Below the pieces are notes generated by a model. The model did no database searches. It was given only the letters and a program-made list of their open reading frames with translations, and had not been told where the DNA came from. Both the position numbers and the translations under genes were made by a program. Shown here piece by piece: positions 53,786 to 63,481 of a DNA stretch of 64,000 nucleotides. The stretch is taken from contig NZ_JALBYQ010000002.1 of NCBI RefSeq assembly GCF_022678625.1, positions 1-64,000 of the forward strand. The letters run 5' to 3'. The DNA is from Aliiroseovarius subalbicans. GTDB taxonomy: Bacteria > Pseudomonadota > Alphaproteobacteria > Rhodobacterales > Rhodobacteraceae. Each line of letters begins with the position of its first letter. Within the stretch, counting starts at the first letter, position 1.

Positions 53786-54394
53786 TCAATCTTTGGGCGC
53801 GTCTTCGGGAATGCCGAATTTGGCGAACAGCTTCGCCTGGCTCATGAAAAACCCGAAGGTGCCAAGGGTCAGGCCAAAGGTCTTGAAATTCACCCAGGCG
53901 TCGGTGGACATGGTGCGCCAGATCGCTTCGTTCGCGACCGCCAGGAACAGGAAGAACAGCGCCAGCCGTTTTGTCAGGATCATCCAGCCTTCGCGCTGAA
54001 GCGGCAAGGCAGCGTCCATCACGCTTTCCAGATAGCTTTGCCCGCGCATCAGGCCAAAGCCCAGGATGCCCGCAAACAACAGGTAGATCATCGTCGGTTT
54101 CATCTTGAAAAAGCGTTCATCGTTGAACCAGATCGACAGGCCACCAAAGCCCACGACCAGCACCAGCGTGACGATCTGCATTTTCGAGATGTGGCCGGTC
54201 AGGCGCCACAGCGCCAGCGTCGACAGCGCCAGCAGCGGGATAAACAGCGCGGTCATCGCGATGAAGCCCGTGTATTCCGTGCCACCCACGGTGAACACGC
54301 GGTCCTTCAGGAACACATAGCCCACGAAAAACAGGATGATCGGCCCGTACTCCAATGCCATTTTCAGGCCGGGGCTTGGTTGTTTCGTGCTCAT
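53786..54394 (-). CDS. yciB: Intracellular septation protein A / YciB
   Basis: A 202-residue inner-membrane protein with about six helices, opening with LKMALEYGPIILFFVGYVFL and having FIAMTALFIPLLALSTLALW and KPTMIYLLFAGILGFGL. YciB proteins act in cell envelope synthesis and septation. Its stop touches the GST stop (no gap). It is the last gene of the ftsY-EamA-yciB row. Confidence 0.93.
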   Translation of the reverse strand: MSTKQPSPGLKMALEYGPIILFFVGYVFLKDRVFTVGGTEYTGFIAMTALFIPLLALSTLALWRLTGHISKMQIVTLVLVVGFGGLSIWFNDERFFKMKPTMIYLLFAGILGFGLMRGQSYLESVMDAALPLQREGWMILTKRLALFFLFLAVANEAIWRTMSTDAWVNFKTFGLTLGTFGFFMSQAKLFAKFGIPEDAPKD

Positions 54395-54407
54395 ATCAGG
54401 CTCCCTG

Positions 54408-55310
54408 TCATCCGCCCATTTCGACTATCACGGCGCCCGCCGCGATCAAAGCCATCAATGTGACCCGGCGCGGGCCGGTCTTTTCACCCAGAACCAGCCA
54501 ACCAATGAGGGCTGCAAACACCGTCGAGGTTTCACGCAGCACGGCCGCTTCGCCGACACTGTCCAGACGGGTGGCCAGCATGATCGACCCGAAGGACAGA
54601 TAGGCAATGATCGCGCCGGTTAAACCCTTGAGCGCGAGCGGGCCCAGCGCGGGGCGGTGGGCCATGTTGCACCAGCGCAATGCGGCGAGAGGCGGCATGA
54701 ACAGCCCGTCGATGAAGAAGAACCAGGCCAGAAAGGTGAACGGGTCCGCGGTGGCGCGGATGCCATAGGCGTCCCAGGTGGTATAGGCGGCCACAAAGCC
54801 CCCGGTCAGAACCGCCATTGCGATGGCCGGTTTCAGCTTGTCGCGCCCGATCTGCCAGTGTTTCAGGTTGTAAGCTGCAAGGCCGTAAATCCCGGCCAAA
54901 AGCGTGGCGACGCCCAGCCATTGCACCCAGGTGAAGACCTCTCCGAACAGAAAGCCTGCGCCGATTACGGTGAACAGCGGCCCGGTGCCACGCACGACCG
55001 GGTAAACCACGGTGTAACTGCCCAGCGTATAGGTATAGGCCTGCGCCACCTTGTATCCGACGTGGATCACGAAGACGGCGGCGAAGATCGGCCACATGTG
55101 CGGTTCGGGCCAGGGCACCACGAACAGGGCGAAGGGGGCTGCGATCAGACCATAGGAGGCGTCGATCGCACCGCGGGTCAGCCAAGGGTCGTGCCGACCC
55201 TTCTGAAGCGCGCCGAAGAGCGCATGCAGGAAGGCTGCCATGAGAGCAAGCCAAAGCGCGAGGTCGTGTCCGGCGGGCGTGCCTTCGAGGGAGATCAGCC
55301 AATCGCTCAT
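54408..55310 (-). CDS. EamA/DMT-family transporter
   Basis: A 300-residue inner-membrane protein with about ten helices in two EamA repeats; conserved segments are GSYTVVYPVVRGTGPLFTVI and SVGEAAVLRETSTVFAALIG. Substrate unknown. It lies between ftsY and yciB with 13- and 67-base gaps, so the three form a likely operon. Confidence 0.9.
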   Translation of the reverse strand: MSDWLISLEGTPAGHDLALWLALMAAFLHALFGALQKGRHDPWLTRGAIDASYGLIAAPFALFVVPWPEPHMWPIFAAVFVIHVGYKVAQAYTYTLGSYTVVYPVVRGTGPLFTVIGAGFLFGEVFTWVQWLGVATLLAGIYGLAAYNLKHWQIGRDKLKPAIAMAVLTGGFVAAYTTWDAYGIRATADPFTFLAWFFFIDGLFMPPLAALRWCNMAHRPALGPLALKGLTGAIIAYLSFGSIMLATRLDSVGEAAVLRETSTVFAALIGWLVLGEKTGPRRVTLMALIAAGAVIVEMGG

Positions 55311-55377
55311 CGTGCGACTGCGGGCAAGGCCGGGGGCCAGCCCCCGGACCCCCGGGATATTTTCGGCAAGAAAAAGA

Positions 55378-56751
<1,374 letters not shown>

Positions 56752-56796
56752 GCGGGCCTCCGGGGTGTTCCCCCTCAGTTAATGCGCTTTGGCGCG

Positions 56797-57432
56797 CTAT
56801 GGAAGGCCTCCGGTCAGGATCAGCGCCTGCCCCAGCACATAGCAGGTCCAAAGCACCCAGCCGGCCGGGTTCACCAGCGGGTGATCTTCGCCCATGCGAA
56901 ACAGCTGCACTGCCAGGATCAGGTCGGACAGGATGAACAGACCCGCGCCCAGTGTCACGGGGCCAACGGGCAGCGTCAGCGCGGCCAGTCCCATGCCTGT
57001 AATGACAAGCACATAGGCCCGAACCGGCCAGCGCAGACCGCCGACATGAGGGATCAGCCAGAGCTCAGCCGACAAGGTCAGTGCGATCAGGAACAGCGCC
57101 AGAAGTGGGAAAAGTGCAAAAGCCTCCCAGGGCATCTGGCCGGATAGTCCGGTCAAATGCAGGATATAGACAAGGTGGGCCAAGGCGAAGGCCGACAGGC
57201 CATAGAGAAACGCGCCCTCGCCCCGGCGCGACAGGGCGAAATCACCCAGCGCCGACAGAAACAGCCCTGCGACCAGGAACGCAGCACCTCCGGCAACATA
57301 CGCAGCGAGCGCAAAGCACAAAAGCGGCACGGTTTTCACAACCGAGCGCGGCCAACTGGCCGGGTTGCTCGTCATCGGAAGATAAAGCAGCGCCACCGCC
57401 AGACCGATCCAAATGATCCATGTCGATGTCAT
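56797..57432 (-). CDS. YhhN-family membrane protein (lysoplasmalogenase-like)
   Basis: A 211-residue inner-membrane protein with about eight helices. SVVKTVPLLCFALAAYVAGG, LFLSALGDFALSR and the C-terminal GAGLFILSDLILAVQLF match the YhhN/TMEM86 family, some members of which hydrolyse lysoplasmalogens. The acidic residues typical of the active site (GDFAL and SDLIL) are present. It lies 45 bases upstream of ftsY on the same strand. Confidence 0.88.
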   Translation of the reverse strand: MTSTWIIWIGLAVALLYLPMTSNPASWPRSVVKTVPLLCFALAAYVAGGAAFLVAGLFLSALGDFALSRRGEGAFLYGLSAFALAHLVYILHLTGLSGQMPWEAFALFPLLALFLIALTLSAELWLIPHVGGLRWPVRAYVLVITGMGLAALTLPVGPVTLGAGLFILSDLILAVQLFRMGEDHPLVNPAGWVLWTCYVLGQALILTGGLP

Positions 57433-57813
57433 GCTAAACCCCTTTACAAGCGGGAACAGAGTTGCGCCGCTTGTGCACCGGGGTCAAGGGCAGCTGGGCA
57501 TGCGCGTGATGGGTTTTCTGTTTTTCTTCTGTTGCCCTGGGCGATGCCCTTCAGGGCAAAACCGCCCAACAGGATACGCATCATTTCCCAAGGGGCCATG
57601 TGGGTTGCAACCGCGATGCGTATGTTGTGTTCGACGCCTGCTAGGTTGTCGACGGGATGGCCGGGGGGCAAGGGTTGATCACAGGCACCGGGACAGCGGG
57701 CGCACGGGGTTCGTCATGGCGCAGATCAGACGATGGCTTCGCAAAACGGCGCTGGCGCTGTGCAAGCCGCTGAGCGCGCGAGGGTACGCTGTCGGGTTTA
57801 ACGCAACTGCGGC
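57433..57813. other. Intergenic region between YhhN gene and fused diaphorase gene
   Basis: About 380 bases with only weak open frames on both strands. A hairpin-like GCCCTGGGCGATGCCCTTCA segment near 57534-57557 might be a terminator for the upstream gene but lacks a clear T-run. I see no supported gene, and there is no formate dehydrogenase alpha subunit here. Confidence 0.5.
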
Positions 57814-59499
57814 TCAGACCTCGTCGGGGAAGTGCTTCATCGTCAGGCGGATCGGGTTCGGCGCCGCCTGGCCCAGGCCACAGATCGACGCATCGCCCAT
57901 GGCCACGCAAAGCTCCTCCAACAGGTCCTGATCCCAGCTCTCGGCCTGCATCAGCTTCACCGCCTTTTCACAACCCACGCGGCAGGGCGTGCATTGGCCA
58001 CAGCTTTCATCTTCGAAGAATTTCAACAGGTTGAGGGCTGCGTCGCGCACGCTGTCATGATCCGACAAAACCACGACGGCGGCCGATCCAATGAAGGTAC
58101 CGTGCGGTTGCAGCGTGTCGAAATCCAGCGGGATATCGTTCATCGACGCGGGCAGGATGCCGGAGGACGGGCCACCCGGCTGATAGGCCTTGAACGCGTG
58201 ACCCTGGGCCATGCCACCGCAGGCCTCGATCACGTCCGAGATGGTCGACCCGGCGGGCAGCAGATGCACACCCGGATTGGTCACACGGCCCGACACGGAG
58301 TAGGACCGCAGACCCTTGCGGCCGTTCTTTTCATGCCCGTTCAGCACCTCGGGCCCCTCGCGCAGGATGCGGGCAACCCAGAGCAGGGTTTCCACGTTGT
58401 GCACCAGTGTCGGGCGGTTGAAGATGCCCACCTGCGCCACAAAGGGCGGGCGGTGGCGCGGCAACCCGCGTTTGCCCTCGATCGATTCGATCATCGCGCT
58501 TTCTTCGCCGCAGATATAGGCGCCTGCGCCCCGGCGCAGATCGATGTATCCGGGGGCGACGACGCCCGCCGCCTCAAGCGCCGCAATTTCGCGCGCCAGG
58601 ATGTCCAGCACCGCTGGGTATTCGTCGCGCATGTAGATGAAGCAGGTCTCGGCCTCGACCGCCCAGGCGGCGATCAGCATGCCTTCCAGCATCAGGTGCG
58701 GGGTGCGTTCAAGGTAATAGCGATCCTTGAAGGTGCCCGGTTCGCCCTCGTCGCCGTTCACGGCCAGATACCGCGGGCCGTCGTTGGCGCGCACGAAGCC
58801 CCATTTGGTGCCAGACGGGAAACCCGCGCCACCCAAGCCGCGCAGCCCGGCCTGCTTCACCGTTTCCTGCACCGCCTGCCAGTCGCCGTTTTCACGCAGC
58901 GCAGTCAGACGCGCGTAACCGCCACCGGCGACATAGGCGTCATAGCTCTCATACTCCGGGACATGCACATGCGTGTCACCGGCGGCGATGGCGGTCTGTG
59001 CCTTTTCAAATGTCGCGTGGTCGATGTGGTTGTGACCAAGCTCCAGCACCGGCGCGGTGTCGCAGCGCCCCATGCAGGGCGCCCGCACAACGCGCACTTC
59101 GGCCGGGTCCAGACCATCGGACAGCGCCTTTTGCAACGCCTCGGCGCCAGCAAGTTCGCACGACAGGCTGTCACACACCCGGATGGTCAGCGCGGGCGGC
59201 GGGGTCTCGCCCTCACGCACCAAGTCGAAATGGGCATAGAAAGTCGCGACCTCATAGATTTCGGCCTGACCTGTACCCAGCTCTTGCGCCAGGGCGCGGA
59301 TATGCGGTGCGGACAGGTGGCCAAAGGCATCCTGGATCAGGTGCAGAAATTCGATCAGCAGATCACGTCGGCGCGGCCGATCGCCCAGCAATGCCAGGAT
59401 CTCATCATGCGCCTGGGGGTCCAGCTGACGCCCTTTGGGGACGCGCCGCCCCTTGCCGCGCCCGGACTTCCAAACACCTTTTTTCTCATCCAAAGCCAT
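57814..59499 (-). CDS. Fused NuoE/NuoF-like NAD-linked diaphorase (formate dehydrogenase FdsG-FdsB type)
   Basis: A 561-residue fusion. Residues about 25-180 are a NuoE/FdsG-like [2Fe-2S] thioredoxin fold with VCDSLSCELAG and APCMGRCDTAP. Residues about 185-561 are NuoF/FdsB-like: the FMN/NADH region has GLRGLGGAGFPSGTKW, NGDEGEPGTFKDRYYLE and GAGAYICGEESAMIESIEG, and the C-terminal [4Fe-4S] site has SCGQCTPCRVGC and SICGLGQAAP. The ending FPDEV is FdsB-like. It would pass electrons between NAD and a partner oxidoreductase. No alpha subunit (FdsA) or FdhD gene adjoins it, unlike normal fds operons. Confidence 0.88.
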   Translation of the reverse strand: MALDEKKGVWKSGRGKGRRVPKGRQLDPQAHDEILALLGDRPRRRDLLIEFLHLIQDAFGHLSAPHIRALAQELGTGQAEIYEVATFYAHFDLVREGETPPPALTIRVCDSLSCELAGAEALQKALSDGLDPAEVRVVRAPCMGRCDTAPVLELGHNHIDHATFEKAQTAIAAGDTHVHVPEYESYDAYVAGGGYARLTALRENGDWQAVQETVKQAGLRGLGGAGFPSGTKWGFVRANDGPRYLAVNGDEGEPGTFKDRYYLERTPHLMLEGMLIAAWAVEAETCFIYMRDEYPAVLDILAREIAALEAAGVVAPGYIDLRRGAGAYICGEESAMIESIEGKRGLPRHRPPFVAQVGIFNRPTLVHNVETLLWVARILREGPEVLNGHEKNGRKGLRSYSVSGRVTNPGVHLLPAGSTISDVIEACGGMAQGHAFKAYQPGGPSSGILPASMNDIPLDFDTLQPHGTFIGSAAVVVLSDHDSVRDAALNLLKFFEDESCGQCTPCRVGCEKAVKLMQAESWDQDLLEELCVAMGDASICGLGQAAPNPIRLTMKHFPDEV

Positions 59500-59660
59500 G
59501 ACGACCCCCGCGTGATTTCGGCCAGACTAGCGTGCGCAGCCCTGCCCGCGCGAGCCAAAAGCGACAGGGGCGGGGCGGATTGCGCAACAGGCAGGCGATA
59601 TGCGTCTTTTCCCCCGACCCTGAAACACGTAGGCTGCGACCAAAATCCGGTGAGTGCGCC

Positions 59661-60719
59661 ATGCTGAAACCTGTGAAAACCTTCGCCATTATCGCCCTGT
59701 CCCCGGTCGCCTTGATCGCGCTGGCGGCCGTGTTTGGCGGCTGGATCACGCTGCTGGCGCTGGCCTATATCACGATGGTCGCCTTTGCCCTGGATGAAGG
59801 CGTATCGCGACTGGCCCCCACGGCGGATGCCGACGGGGATTTCACCAAGGCGAACCAGTTGTCCGTGATCTTGGCGGTCGCGCATTTCATCTTGCTCGCG
59901 CTTGTGGTGCTGGCGCTTTCCGGGGGCACCGGGCTTGGCGCGGCTGAACGGGTGGCGTTGTTCTTCTCTGCCGGGCTGTTCTTTGGTCAGGTGTCCAATT
60001 CAAACGCGCATGAACTGATCCACCGTACCGACAAGAGGTTGTTTACGCTTGGAAAATGGGTCTACATCTCGCTCTTGTTCGGGCATCACACCTCAGCGCA
60101 CCCCAAGATCCACCACCGCTATGTCGCCTCACCCGAGGATCCGAATTCGGCGCGGGAGGGTGAGACGTTCTATCAATTCTTTCCGCGCGCCTGGATCGGT
60201 GCGTTCAAGGCGGGATATGAGGTTGAAAAGGCCGACCGGATGCGCGGCAGCGGCAAACGGTTGCACCCTTACGTGACCTATCTGGCGGGCGGTGCGGCGA
60301 TGCTGATCCTTGCCTTCGGCATTGGCGGCGCGGGCGGGGTCATGGCGTTTGTCTTTGTGGCGTTCTATGCCCAGGTGCAACTGATGTTGTCGGATTACGT
60401 GCAGCATTACGGGTTGCAACGGGGCCATGTCAGCGCGGGCAAGCTGGAACCGGTCGGGCCGCAGCACAGCTGGAACGCGCCGCATTGGTTCACCACGCAC
60501 CTGATGCTGAACGCGCCGCGCCATTCCGACCACCACGCCCATCCCGCGCGCCCCTATCCGGCGCTGCGGCTGCCTGACGCGACCCAGGCGCCGATGCTGC
60601 CCTATTCACTGCCGGCCATGGCGACGCTGGCCTTGATGCCCAGCCTATGGCAGCGTGTGATGGGACGGCGGTTGGAAAAGTGGTATGCGGCGCATCCACG
60701 CCCGACCCCGGCGCTTTAG
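59661..60719 (+). CDS. AlkB-type membrane di-iron hydroxylase
   Basis: A 352-residue inner-membrane protein with about five helices. The eight-histidine boxes are HELIHR, HHTSAHPKIHH, DYVQHYGLQR and RHSDHHAH, in the order seen in alkane 1-monooxygenases and not in acyl-lipid desaturases. It is shorter than typical AlkB (about 400) and is not near a rubredoxin gene, so the substrate may be an alkane or another hydrophobic compound. The ATG at 59661 is chosen over an upstream in-frame ATG because the N-terminal stretch before it is not membrane-like. Confidence 0.85.
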   Translation: MLKPVKTFAIIALSPVALIALAAVFGGWITLLALAYITMVAFALDEGVSRLAPTADADGDFTKANQLSVILAVAHFILLALVVLALSGGTGLGAAERVALFFSAGLFFGQVSNSNAHELIHRTDKRLFTLGKWVYISLLFGHHTSAHPKIHHRYVASPEDPNSAREGETFYQFFPRAWIGAFKAGYEVEKADRMRGSGKRLHPYVTYLAGGAAMLILAFGIGGAGGVMAFVFVAFYAQVQLMLSDYVQHYGLQRGHVSAGKLEPVGPQHSWNAPHWFTTHLMLNAPRHSDHHAHPARPYPALRLPDATQAPMLPYSLPAMATLALMPSLWQRVMGRRLEKWYAAHPRPTPAL

Positions 60720-60727
60720 GAGGGGCC

Positions 60728-61120
60728 ATGCGTCACCTGTGCCTTGCCTTGCTTCTGACAGCCTTGCCCGCGCAGGCTGAACCGGGCATGTCCGGTGCGG
60801 AGTTCGAAGCCTATGCGACCGGAAAGACCCTTATCTATGGCTTTGCCGGCGCGCCTTTCGGAGGTGAAGAATACCTGGAGAACCGCCGCGTACTCTGGTC
60901 GTTCCTGGATGGCGATTGCAAGGACGGGCATTGGTACGAAGAGGCGGGCAACATCTGTTTTGTCTATGAAGACACACCCGAACCGCAATGCTGGAGCTTT
61001 CACCGGCGCGGCGACGGGGTGGTGGCTCAGTTCGAAAACAACCCGGAATACATCGAGCTTTACCAGGTCGAAATAACCGATCAGCCGCTCTTGTGTCTGG
61101 GCCCTGAGGTTGGCGTCTGA
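60728..61120 (+). CDS. Small secreted protein of unknown function
   Basis: A 130-residue precursor with a signal peptide (1-18, ALPAQA). The mature part is acidic and aromatic, with LIYGFAGAPFGGEEYLENRR, four cysteines and WSFHRRGDG. GGAGGGG overlaps the hydroxylase stop just upstream, so the two are co-transcribed. The start and composition are convincing; no family recognised. Confidence 0.8.
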   Translation: MRHLCLALLLTALPAQAEPGMSGAEFEAYATGKTLIYGFAGAPFGGEEYLENRRVLWSFLDGDCKDGHWYEEAGNICFVYEDTPEPQCWSFHRRGDGVVAQFENNPEYIELYQVEITDQPLLCLGPEVGV

Positions 61121-61247
61121 CCTCCCGCCTGCGTCACTTTCTGCACCGCTTTCCCCTTGTTCCGGCAAGGAAGCGGCGTATCGTGTTTCGGCAGCTGGCT
61201 TCTCACGGCGCGCAATATCCGTGTTGTCGCTGGCAAGCCTGCGCGCC

Positions 61248-61268
61248 ATCGCCTATATATATGGCGAT
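61248..61268. promoter_or_regulatory. Inverted repeat with TATATATAT spacer, possible operator/-10 region
   Basis: ATCGCC and GGCGAT flank TATATATAT in the gap before the XpaC-TelA operon, about 30 bases upstream of the micro-protein start. It might serve as promoter, operator or both; no regulator can be named. Confidence 0.35.
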
Positions 61269-61299
61269 ATTGGGAATTCTTGGGGGAAGGGGCACATCG

Positions 61300-61383
61300 A
61301 TGACAGAAAACGGCTTGCAGAAGCTTTCGTTTTTCATGCTGGTGGCTCTGATTATCTATGTCACCATCACGGGAGGTGCGTGA
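61300..61383 (+). CDS. 27-residue single-helix membrane micro-protein
   Basis: MTENGLQKLSFFMLVALIIY and the remaining 7 residues: a short polar start and one membrane helix. The ATG follows GGGGGAAGGGG, and its TGA overlaps the ATG of the XpaC-like gene (TGATG), so it is translated with the operon. Its size rules out an enzyme; a membrane regulatory subunit is possible. Confidence 0.6.
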   Translation: MTENGLQKLSFFMLVALIIYVTITGGA

Positions 61384-62273
61384 TGGCCCAGCGGTATGGT
61401 GGCGAACACAGCCCCGACGGGGCGCCCAAGGGCGGATCGCAACCGCCGAAAAACCCGTTTGACGGCAAGACCCGCACGCGGGCCGGGGGGCGGGTGAACT
61501 TCCTGTTCCTGGCCCCGCTGCCCTTGGTCTTTCGCGCCTTTTTTCGCGACCCAACCGGGCTGGCCCTGTCGCTGGTCGCCTTTGCGATCCTGATGCTGGC
61601 GGCCTGGCTGACGCGCGAAGGCGTGTTGGCGCAGGAGGCTTATGACGCGCGTAAAATCGCGCGGCGCCCGGCCATCCCGCGCAAGATCTTCGGATCGATC
61701 CTGACCGGAGCCGGGCTGTTCGTCGCCGGCTACGTCGGCGGCAGCCTGGTGAATTCCATCATCTTTGCACTTTTGGGCATCGTGCTGCATTTCACAGCCT
61801 TCGGCCCCGACCCGCTGCGTGACAAAGGGATGGAGGGGATCGACACCTTCCAGACCGATCGCGTTGCCCGCGCGGTGGGCGAGGCAGAGAAACATCTGGC
61901 CGCGATGAAAGACGCGATCCTGCGCGCCCGCGACCGGGGGTTGGAGCGCCGGGTCGAAAGCTTTCAGACCACCGCGCGCGACATGTTCCGCACGATCGAA
62001 GATGACCCGCGCGACCTGACCGCCGCACGCAAGTATCTGGGCGTCTACCTTCTGGGCGCGCGCGATGCGACGGCCAAATTCGCCGACCTTTACGCCCGCA
62101 CCCGCGACGACGCGGCCCGCGCGGATTACGAACGCCTGCTGGACGATCTTGAGGCAAATTTCACAGCCCGGACCCAGCAGCTTTTGACTGACAACCGCAG
62201 CGATCTTGATGTCGAGATCGAAGTCCTGCGCGAAAGGCTTGCCCGTGAGGGCGTGCGCATGGACCAAACTTAA
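61383..62273 (+). CDS. XpaC-like 5-bromo-4-chloroindolyl phosphate hydrolysis family protein
   Basis: A 296-residue protein. A basic N-terminus is followed by four hydrophobic segments (about 36-56, 56-76, 98-118 and 118-135) and a long cytoplasmic helical part with DTFQTDRVARAVGEAEKHLA and YLGVYLLGARDATAKFADLY, as in the XpaC family named after a Bacillus screen. It is almost always paired with TelA, which follows here after 14 bases. The pair is linked to membrane stress or toxic-anion resistance in other bacteria, but the mechanism is unknown. Confidence 0.85.
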   Translation: MAQRYGGEHSPDGAPKGGSQPPKNPFDGKTRTRAGGRVNFLFLAPLPLVFRAFFRDPTGLALSLVAFAILMLAAWLTREGVLAQEAYDARKIARRPAIPRKIFGSILTGAGLFVAGYVGGSLVNSIIFALLGIVLHFTAFGPDPLRDKGMEGIDTFQTDRVARAVGEAEKHLAAMKDAILRARDRGLERRVESFQTTARDMFRTIEDDPRDLTAARKYLGVYLLGARDATAKFADLYARTRDDAARADYERLLDDLEANFTARTQQLLTDNRSDLDVEIEVLRERLAREGVRMDQT

Positions 62274-62287
62274 CGAGGGAGAGACCT

Positions 62288-63481
62288 ATGTCTGTCGTAA
62301 AAACCCGCGCAAAGGCGCAAGAAGAATTGAAACTGATCGAAGAGGTCACCGCGGTGATCCTGCCCGAACCCTCCACCGCCCTGGTGCCGCTGGCCGAGGC
62401 TGACAAGCCGACCAGCGCGGAAATCCAGAAGCGCATGGATGAGATCGACATGGGCAACACCCAATCGATCATCGAATTCGGCTCGGCCGCGCAGGCGGAA
62501 TTGCAGGTGATTTCGCAAGACATGCTGCAAGGCGTGCGCAACAAGGATGTCGGTCCGGCGGGCGACGGTCTGCGCAACATCGTCACCACCATTCGCGGGT
62601 TTTCCGTGTCCGAGCTGGACATGCGTCGCAAGCGGTCCTGGTGGGAAAAGCTTCTGGGCCGCGCCGCGCCCGCTGCCAAGTTCATGGCACGCTATGAGGG
62701 CGTTCAGGGTCAGATCGACAAGATCACCGACAACCTGCTGAACCACGAACATGTGCTGCTCAAGGACATCAAGTCGCTCGACAAGCTCTATGAAAAAACG
62801 CTCGATTTCTATGACGAGTTGGCGCTGTATATCTCGGCAGGCGAGGCGAAGCTGGCCGAGCTGGACGACAAGGTGATCCCGGCGAAAGTGGCCGAGGTCG
62901 AGGCCGCCCCGGAAGAGCAGGGCGTTATCAAGGCGCAAGAGCTGCGCGACCTGCGTGCCGCGCGCGATGACCTGGAACGCCGGGTGCATGACCTGAAACT
63001 GACCCGTCAGGTGACGATGCAATCGCTACCGTCGATCCGTCTGGTGCAGGAGAACGACAAGTCGCTGGTAACCAAGATCAACTCGACCTTGGTGAACACC
63101 GTGCCGCTGTGGGAAACCCAGCTGGCGCAGGCGGTGACAATCCAGCGCTCGGCCGAGGCCGCCGCCGCCGTGAAGGACGCGACTGACCTGACCAACGAGC
63201 TTCTGACCGCGAACGCGGAAAACCTGCAGGAGGCCAACCGCATGGTCCGCCAGGAAATGGAGCGCGGCGTGTTCGACATCGAGGCGGTGAAATCCGCCAA
63301 TGCGACCCTGATCGCCACGATCGAGGAAAGCCTGCAGATTGCCGACGAAGGCAAGGCCAAACGCGCCGCCGCCGAAGAGGAACTGCAGAAGATGGAAGCC
63401 GAGTTGAAAGCCACGCTGGCCGCTGCGAAATCGCGCGGCACCGCATCGGGCCACAACGTGGGCGAGGCGGTCTCTGGCTGA
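62288..63481 (+). CDS. TelA-family toxic anion resistance protein
   Basis: A 397-residue, mostly helical soluble protein of the TelA/KlaA family, first linked to tellurite resistance in plasmids. Segments IDMGNTQSIIEFGSAAQAEL, VGPAGDGLRNIVTTIRGFSV and RVHDLKLTRQVTMQSLPSIR match the family; coiled-coil parts lie at about 125-245 and 290-390. The ATG follows GAGGGAGAG. Its stop overlaps the start of the lipoprotein gene. Confidence 0.93.
   Translation: MSVVKTRAKAQEELKLIEEVTAVILPEPSTALVPLAEADKPTSAEIQKRMDEIDMGNTQSIIEFGSAAQAELQVISQDMLQGVRNKDVGPAGDGLRNIVTTIRGFSVSELDMRRKRSWWEKLLGRAAPAAKFMARYEGVQGQIDKITDNLLNHEHVLLKDIKSLDKLYEKTLDFYDELALYISAGEAKLAELDDKVIPAKVAEVEAAPEEQGVIKAQELRDLRAARDDLERRVHDLKLTRQVTMQSLPSIRLVQENDKSLVTKINSTLVNTVPLWETQLAQAVTIQRSAEAAAAVKDATDLTNELLTANAENLQEANRMVRQEMERGVFDIEAVKSANATLIATIEESLQIADEGKAKRAAAEEELQKMEAELKATLAAAKSRGTASGHNVGEAVSG

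Noticed and set aside
57444-57671. 75-codon minus-strand frame between the YhhN and diaphorase genes
   Set aside because: Only partly protein-like and without a ribosome site; not enough to call a gene.
57832-59667. 611-codon plus-strand frame opposite the fused diaphorase gene
   Set aside because: Antisense shadow of a gene with intact Fe-S and FMN motifs.
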